A stretch of DNA of 64,000 bases. Source: an uncultured Eubacteriales bacterium (GTDB lineage: Bacteria; Bacillota; Clostridia; Oscillospirales; Acutalibacteraceae). The DNA is taken from contig CAKSLH010000003.1 in the NCBI GenBank assembly GCA_934466515.1, forward strand, positions 246,422 to 310,421, written 5' to 3'. Every line of letters starts with the position of its first letter. The first letter of the stretch is position 1. Made by a program: the position numbers and the translations under genes. Below are positions 59,848 through 64,000 of the stretch, in pieces. The notes beneath the pieces are model-generated. The model did not search any database. It saw only the letters and a list, made by a program, of their open reading frames with translations, and was not told the DNA's origin.

Positions 59848-62289
59848 ATGTCAAAATTGCCGGAATATTTAAAATACAAAGCTAACGGAGAATCGTATAC
59901 AAATATGCAGGTAAAAGGTGAAAATTATCGTTTTACCCTTCTTACTCCGTTTTTGATTAGGGCTGAATGGAGCGAAGACGGAACTTTTGAAGACAGAGCA
60001 ACAGCCATAGCTGTTAACCGCAAGCTTGATAAATTTGATTTTGAAATTGAAAAGAAGGACAGCTTTTTATTTATAAAAACAAAAGGGATAATATTAAAAT
60101 ATTCAGAGAATTCTGTTTTTTCTGCCGATACATTGAGTGTAACTCTCAGGGAAAATAATTTCAAATGGAATTACGGTACAAAAATTTCAAATTTAGGCGG
60201 AACTGCAAGTACCTTAGACGGCAAATGTGAGTCCTCCGAAATTGGCAACGGTGTATGCTCTCGAGACGGAATAGCTCTGATTGTGGATGAAAGTCTGGCA
60301 TTTGACAGCGAAGGTTGGTTAGCCGACAGAATTGAGAGAAATAAAGATATTTATATATTTGCTTACGGCCATAAATATACTCAAGCTGTCAGAGATTTTT
60401 ACAGACTTACAGGCTTTGAGCCTTTAATACCTGCATTTGCATTGGGAAATTGGTGGAGCAGATGGTATCCTTATACCGAAGAAAGCTATAAAGCGCTTTT
60501 AACTAGGTTTAAAGAAAATGACTTGCCGTTTTGCGTGTCAATAATAGATATTGATTGGCATATAACAGAGCTGCCTGACGAAGAGGCGGGGAATTATAAA
60601 GCTTGGACAGGATACACTTGGAATAAAAAATTATTTCCAGATTATGTCAGATTTTTAAAATGGCTCAATGAAAACGGCTATAAAACAGCGCTTAATCTTC
60701 ATCCGGCAGACGGTATCAAGTATTATGAAAAACAGTATCCCGATATGTGTAAGGCTTTGGAAGTTGATTGCAAGAGCAAAGAAACTATCGGCTTTGATAT
60801 TACAAATCCTGAGTTTATAAAGCCTTATTTTGAAATTTTACATCATCCTTACGAGAAAAACGGCGTTAATTTTTGGTGGATAGATTGGCAACAGGGCGGA
60901 AGTATTTCCGGTGTAAATGAAAAACATAAAAAAAGTTATCTTGATAAAATGACACCGCTATGGTATTTGAACCATTTTCATACTCTCGATTTGCAAAGGA
61001 AAGGTAACCGGCCGCTTATTTTTTCAAGATATGCAGGTCCCGGAAGCCAAAGATATCCAATCGGTTTTTCAGGTGATACGATTATCACATGGGAGACTTT
61101 GGATTTTATACCTTATTTTACGGCAACTTCTTCAAATATAGGATATAGCTGGTGGAGTCATGATATAGGCGGGTTTGGAAGCGGATATCGTGATGATGAG
61201 CTTCAGGTTCGGTGGGTTCAACTGGGTGTTTTTCTGCCGATTCTCAGATTACATAGCTGTCGGACTGAGTTTACAGGAAAAGAACCTTGGAATTATAATA
61301 AAAGAGCCGAAATTATTATGAATGATTTTTTGCGTCTGAGACATAAACTGTTTCCGTATATTTATACTATGAATTATCGTACAAATAAAAAAGGATTACC
61401 TCTTATACAGCCGTTGTATTATCATTATCCTGATTGTGAAGAGGCATATGAATTCAAAAATCAATATTGGTTTGGCAGTGAAATGATAGTCTGTCCGATA
61501 ACTTCAAAAAGTAACTACATTGCTCAACTGAGTTTTTGCAAAGCATGGTTGCCAGAAGGGATATGGATAGATATGTTCACAGGACTTGTTTATAAAGGTG
61601 GCAGAAAGCTGCGTTTTTACCGTCAGTTAGAACAAATGCCTGTGTTTTGTAAAGCCGGAGCAATTGTGCCTATGCAGGCTCATATTAAAGGAGATAATTC
61701 TGTCGGCAATAAAAAATTTCTTGAAATTTATGTTTATGCCGGTGCTTCTAACAAATTTACTCTATATGAGGATAACGGTCTTGATTATTCGTATCAGGAT
61801 GGCAATTTCGTTTTAACAGAGATGTCTTTAGATTGGAGCGAAAACCATGCTTTATTTAAGGTGGCTTCTGCTCGAGGAAATCTATCGCTTATTCCGAAAA
61901 AGAGAAGCTTTAGTTTCAATTTCAGGGGCTTTAATAAAGTGCAGAATATTAAGGTTTTAGCAGGCAGAAGTGAAAGGAAGTTTGAAGTTTCATTTGATGC
62001 CAAGACATCTACAGTAACTGTATTTGTCGATGATGTTAAAACAGATGAGGAAATTGAAATAATCCTTAAATCTGAATGTCTTAGGGGCAATAATGATTCG
62101 GCTGTAGAATTTGCACACGATATTATAATGAAATCGCAGTTTAATGAAGATTTTAAAAACGAAATATTCAGCGAATTTATTTCAAAAAAACCTAAAGATG
62201 AAAAGCTTGAAAAATTTAAGTGGTATGCTCAAAGCGCCGATAGGCAATATGTTACAGAAGCGCTTATAGAATTGCTGCTGTTGACATAA
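59848..62289 (+). CDS. GH31 family alpha-glycosidase, cytoplasmic
   Basis: An 813-residue protein without signal peptide. An N-terminal beta-sandwich (about 1-175) leads to the TIM barrel. The nucleophile motif is FWWIDWQQG, and the acid/base motif is GFSGDTIITW. WSRWYPYTEESY, SWWSHDIGGF and GSEMIVCPI are also typical. The family includes alpha-xylosidases and alpha-glucosidases; WQQG rather than the xylosidase motif DxxE leaves the specificity open. An extra C-terminal region of about 90 residues follows the last beta domain. It is the last gene of the glycan locus. Confidence 0.9.
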   Translation: MSKLPEYLKYKANGESYTNMQVKGENYRFTLLTPFLIRAEWSEDGTFEDRATAIAVNRKLDKFDFEIEKKDSFLFIKTKGIILKYSENSVFSADTLSVTLRENNFKWNYGTKISNLGGTASTLDGKCESSEIGNGVCSRDGIALIVDESLAFDSEGWLADRIERNKDIYIFAYGHKYTQAVRDFYRLTGFEPLIPAFALGNWWSRWYPYTEESYKALLTRFKENDLPFCVSIIDIDWHITELPDEEAGNYKAWTGYTWNKKLFPDYVRFLKWLNENGYKTALNLHPADGIKYYEKQYPDMCKALEVDCKSKETIGFDITNPEFIKPYFEILHHPYEKNGVNFWWIDWQQGGSISGVNEKHKKSYLDKMTPLWYLNHFHTLDLQRKGNRPLIFSRYAGPGSQRYPIGFSGDTIITWETLDFIPYFTATSSNIGYSWWSHDIGGFGSGYRDDELQVRWVQLGVFLPILRLHSCRTEFTGKEPWNYNKRAEIIMNDFLRLRHKLFPYIYTMNYRTNKKGLPLIQPLYYHYPDCEEAYEFKNQYWFGSEMIVCPITSKSNYIAQLSFCKAWLPEGIWIDMFTGLVYKGGRKLRFYRQLEQMPVFCKAGAIVPMQAHIKGDNSVGNKKFLEIYVYAGASNKFTLYEDNGLDYSYQDGNFVLTEMSLDWSENHALFKVASARGNLSLIPKKRSFSFNFRGFNKVQNIKVLAGRSERKFEVSFDAKTSTVTVFVDDVKTDEEIEIILKSECLRGNNDSAVEFAHDIIMKSQFNEDFKNEIFSEFISKKPKDEKLEKFKWYAQSADRQYVTEALIELLLLT

Positions 62290-62299
62290 CTACTCTAAA

Positions 62300-62495
62300 A
62301 AATAAAAAGGAACATGCAAATTGGAATATAAAAGCTTTAACGAAAGACTTAGTAAATAAAGATCGCCGCAAAAGAATATGAAAAAAGTATATATAACCAA
62401 TATGCTTGAAGAAAATATCATTGAAATTATTACACTTAAGGTTTTCAGATGATTTTATGGAAGGAATTTTTTTCAAAAGTCATAGAGTTTAAGAA
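62300..62495 (+). other. Possible decayed coding remnants
   Basis: Three overlapping frames hold short protein-like pieces (EYKSFNERLSK after a weak ribosome site near 62311, IAAKEYEKSIYNQYA, then MLEENIIEIITLKVF near 62402). They fit a small gene broken by frameshifts, but I cannot name a parent. Confidence 0.3.
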
Positions 62496-62499
62496 AATT

Positions 62500-62530
62500 G
62501 AAAAGCGCTCCCTTTTAGGGAACGCTTTTC
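62500..62530. terminator. Terminator-like hairpin
   Basis: A 13-base stem with one mismatch (62500-62512 with 62518-62530). It lies 14 bases after the stop of the minus-strand lipoprotein gene. Confidence 0.6.
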
Positions 62531-62543
62531 TGTTAAAACATAA

Positions 62544-62885
62544 TCAATATAGGCCTGGGAAATATGGATTATCGTCAGAATCAGAGCCGGTAGAACTATT
62601 GCTGGTAATGCTACTGCTGCTACTTTCGGAAGTGACTTTGCTTTCGTTTTTAGTGTCTTTTGAAGAAGATTGTTCTGTAGAACTTTTACTTTCTTTTTTA
62701 ATTGATGAGTCTAAGTCGGATATTGATTCAGATGAATCATCAAACTGATTTTGAGATGCAGAAGAACTGGAATAGGACTCAACTGTAGAACTGTTTTGAT
62801 TTTCTTTATCTTTATTTTTCTTTTTGCATGCGCCAAGTGAAAAAATCAATAAAAGACAGAATATCAAGCTTAAAAGTTTTCTCAT
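62544..62885 (-). CDS. Serine-rich small lipoprotein
   Basis: A 113-residue protein. ATG 62885 (ggag upstream) gives a lipoprotein signal with the lipobox LGAC at about residue 20 (FSLGACKKKNKDK). The rest is low-complexity, rich in Ser, Asp, Glu and Lys, with a short YFPGLY end. No fold or function is evident; it is probably an extracellular tethered disordered protein. Confidence 0.65.
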   Translation of the reverse strand: MRKLLSLIFCLLLIFSLGACKKKNKDKENQNSSTVESYSSSSASQNQFDDSSESISDLDSSIKKESKSSTEQSSSKDTKNESKVTSESSSSSITSNSSTGSDSDDNPYFPGLY

Positions 62886-63017
62886 AATCTTTCTCCATTT
62901 TTGACTTGTTAAGATAATAATATTATACAATATTTTTAGAAATAAGTCAATTAAAAAAGCGCTATTTTAATTGACTTATTTGAGAAATGAAATTATGAAA
63001 AAACTTTTAATTTGGAA

Positions 63018-63172
63018 GATACACTTATTACAATAGGAAAGACTGGTTAAAGTTAAGAAATCCTGATTCAAAGCTAAAAAACAGTAGATATGTTTTTAGC
63101 AATCCGAAGATGAAAACTGTTCGGGCTGAGAACAGATCTTTGATGCTTTTAGGGCTTTTTTTGAAGTGAGAA
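63018..63172 (+). pseudogene. Unidentified gene fragment
   Basis: The frame beginning FGRYTYYNRKDWLKLRNP and ending MLLGLFLK is open without a start codon and reads like real protein (aromatic and charged residues). No start or ribosome site precedes it. Too short to name. Confidence 0.3.
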
Positions 63173-63224
63173 GCTATAAAAGCGAGAAAATATTAAGTTT
63201 GTTTTCATAAGGAACTTTTATTTT

Positions 63225-63262
63225 CCCCGTTTACCCGTTAAAGATTTGACGGGTAAACGGGG
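63225..63262. repeat. Perfect 14-bp inverted repeat
   Basis: Arms 63225-63238 and 63249-63262 (CCCCGTTTACCCGT and its complement) around a 10-base loop, without a T run. GC-rich in an AT-rich surrounding. Could be a repeat remnant or a protein-binding site. Confidence 0.55.
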
Positions 63263-63359
63263 ATATGTGTTTTTTAGGATTTAAACCCTACCAAAGCTTG
63301 ACGCTTATTAAAAAAAGAATAAAAAATAACCGGTATTAAATTTTAATAAACTCATTTTT

Positions 63360-63389
63360 GCTCTGAGGGCTTTGTCCTCGGAGCTTTTT
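63360..63389 (+). terminator. Terminator-like hairpin
   Basis: A 9-bp stem with one G-U pair (63360-63368 with 63376-63384) and five T on the + strand. No gene ends just before it. Confidence 0.6.
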
Positions 63390-63438
63390 AAATTTTTAAA
63401 AGGGGATGAAAGAAATGTTAAAAGAAAAATTGAAATAA

Positions 63439-63489
63439 TTATCTGTCCTTGTAAATGCTGCCTTCGCCGTTTGCTCTTCTTGTTTTCAT
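63439..63489 (-). pseudogene. N-terminal stub of an integrase-like gene
   Basis: A 16-codon ORF (MKTRRANGEGSIYKDR, then TAA) with an aaagagag site. NGEGSIYK is the usual opening of the arm-DNA-binding domain of tyrosine integrases. The rest of the gene is absent. A promoter-like TTGACA-16-TATAAT lies just upstream. I infer a deletion remnant of a mobile element. Confidence 0.5.
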
Positions 63490-63532
63490 AATAAAAATTC
63501 ACTCTCTTTAAAATAAAATTCTTTAAAATTAT

Positions 63533-63560
63533 ATTTTTATTTTAAAAAGTGTCAAGTTTT
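63533..63560 (-). promoter_or_regulatory. Promoter-like site before the integrase stub
   Basis: On the minus strand TTGACA, 16 bases and TATAAT lie between about 63560 and 63533. Confidence 0.6.
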
Positions 63561-63655
63561 TTTAAATAAATTTTGGGAGTAATTATTTTCTTAAAATGTG
63601 AGAAGTTTGGGAGAGATTATTTGAAGTAAGAGCGAATAGGTTATAAGAAATAAGT

Positions 63656-63690
63656 AAAAATCCCGCTCACTAAAGTGAACGGGATTTTTG
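63656..63690. terminator. Bidirectional terminator-like hairpin
   Basis: A 16-base stem with one mismatch (63656-63671 with 63674-63689) bordered by A and T runs. No gene abuts it on either side. Confidence 0.7.
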
Positions 63691-63786
63691 TAACTGCGCG
63701 ACGGAATAGCACAACGCACACAGTGCTGAAAGATAAATTTTTTTAATATTATGAATAAATCTGTATTTGTATTGAATTTTATTAAT

Positions 63787-63889
63787 CCGCCGGCAAAGCC
63801 GACTCCGAACTTTTTCACTTTTCACTATTACTTATTACTTCCGAAGCCACAAAGGCGTTTTTAGTGAAGAGTGAATAGTGAAGAGGTAA
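63787..63889. repeat. Short dispersed-repeat-like sequence
   Basis: Nearly mirrored segments (CACTTTTCACTATTACTTATTACTT-type, in pieces, and AGTGAAGAGTGAATAGTGAAG-type, in pieces) flank a hairpin-prone centre. The style resembles the repeat-like DNA at 9003-9080 and is common between clostridial genes. Confidence 0.4.
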
Positions 63890-63894
63890 AAGTT

Positions 63895-63926
63895 AAAGTC
63901 CCAAAGACTTACGCCTTTGGGACTTT
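63895..63926 (-). terminator. Terminator after tRNA-Cys
   Basis: A perfect 12-bp stem (63926-63915 with 63906-63895) directly after the CCA end, followed by a T-rich stretch on the minus strand. Confidence 0.8.
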
Positions 63927-63999
63927 GGAGGCACCACCCAGAATCGAACTGGGGATAAGGGCTTTGCAGGCCCCTGCCTTACCGCTTGGCCATGGTGCC
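63926..63999 (-). tRNA. tRNA-Cys (GCA)
   Basis: A 74-base tRNA with encoded CCA on the minus strand. Acceptor GGCACCA pairs with TGGTGCC. The anticodon stem GGGCC/GGCCC-like region carries loop CTGCAAA with anticodon GCA. The window ends one base after it. Confidence 0.92.
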
Positions 64000-64000
64000 G

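Noticed and set aside
62449..62748. A 99-codon open frame on the + strand
   Set aside because: It is antisense to the serine-rich lipoprotein and its leucine/serine runs come from that gene's repeats.
1..64000. CRISPR array
   Set aside because: No set of equally spaced direct repeats with unique spacers was seen; hairpin clusters at 28020-28290 are inverted, not direct, repeats.

Overview
The window looks like a chromosome segment of an AT-rich, Gram-positive, fibre-degrading gut Clostridia (Oscillospirales/Ruminococcaceae-like). The basis is the gene order scpA-scpB-ytfJ-dacF-rluB and gls24-dak2-recG, the sporulation-linked ytfJ gene, consensus sigma-A promoters, lipoproteins, a dockerin and a cohesin-like domain. 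I could not run searches, so product names rest on motifs and context. LEFT (1-9.1 kb): tail of a Na+-pumping decarboxylase (beta plus a tiny gamma-like subunit); a CNNM/CorC-type transporter behind a leader that looks like a peptide-coupled transcription attenuator; an AI-2E family permease diverging from a LiaF-like gene through promoters that share one -10 box; an Rrf2 regulator; a cytoplasmic GH10 enzyme; argG; and a histidine kinase fragment without its 5' end. 9.1-12.9 kb: manA, then an XRE repressor/ImmA metalloprotease pair diverging from a three-gene operon ending in a Y-family DNA polymerase. The shared promoter holds three operators exactly 31 bp apart, one filling the spacer of a perfect promoter. 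This resembles a DdrO/IrrE-like, LexA-independent damage switch and is my lead candidate for a new system. 12.9-18.1 kb: conserved housekeeping (site-2 protease, scpAB, ytfJ, dacF, rluB, secG, tRNA-Leu). 18.2-25.8 kb: a surface-glycan operon (rfbF, rfbG, rfbH, gtrA, a ThDP enzyme, an SDR and a GT2) whose content fits a CDP-3,6-dideoxyhexose with a two-carbon branch, like yersiniose. 25.8-28.4 kb: an amidohydrolase and ilvE behind a T-box-like leader with a non-canonical tRNA-end-binding bulge, then a hairpin-rich intergenic repeat. 28.4-37 kb: zinc ribbon/TM2 and DUF2752 genes, rpsI/rplM, ymdB with an orphan substrate-binding lipoprotein, gls24-dak2-recG, and a CAT-anticodon tRNA. 37.1-62.3 kb: one long glycan-use locus: AraC regulator, surface beta-repeat protein, LplB/YtcP-type ABC importer, membrane-anchored cohesin-like protein, secreted jelly-roll proteins, an SGNH-esterase fusion, a 41-residue peptide gene, a 2228-residue beta-helix protein ending in a dockerin, an FGGY kinase, a GH32-like protein and a GH31 enzyme. 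The likely scheme is surface capture and cleavage, ABC import, and intracellular cleavage and phosphorylation. RIGHT END (62.3-64 kb): a Ser-rich lipoprotein, decayed coding remnants including the first codons of an integrase-like gene, small repeats and tRNA-Cys.
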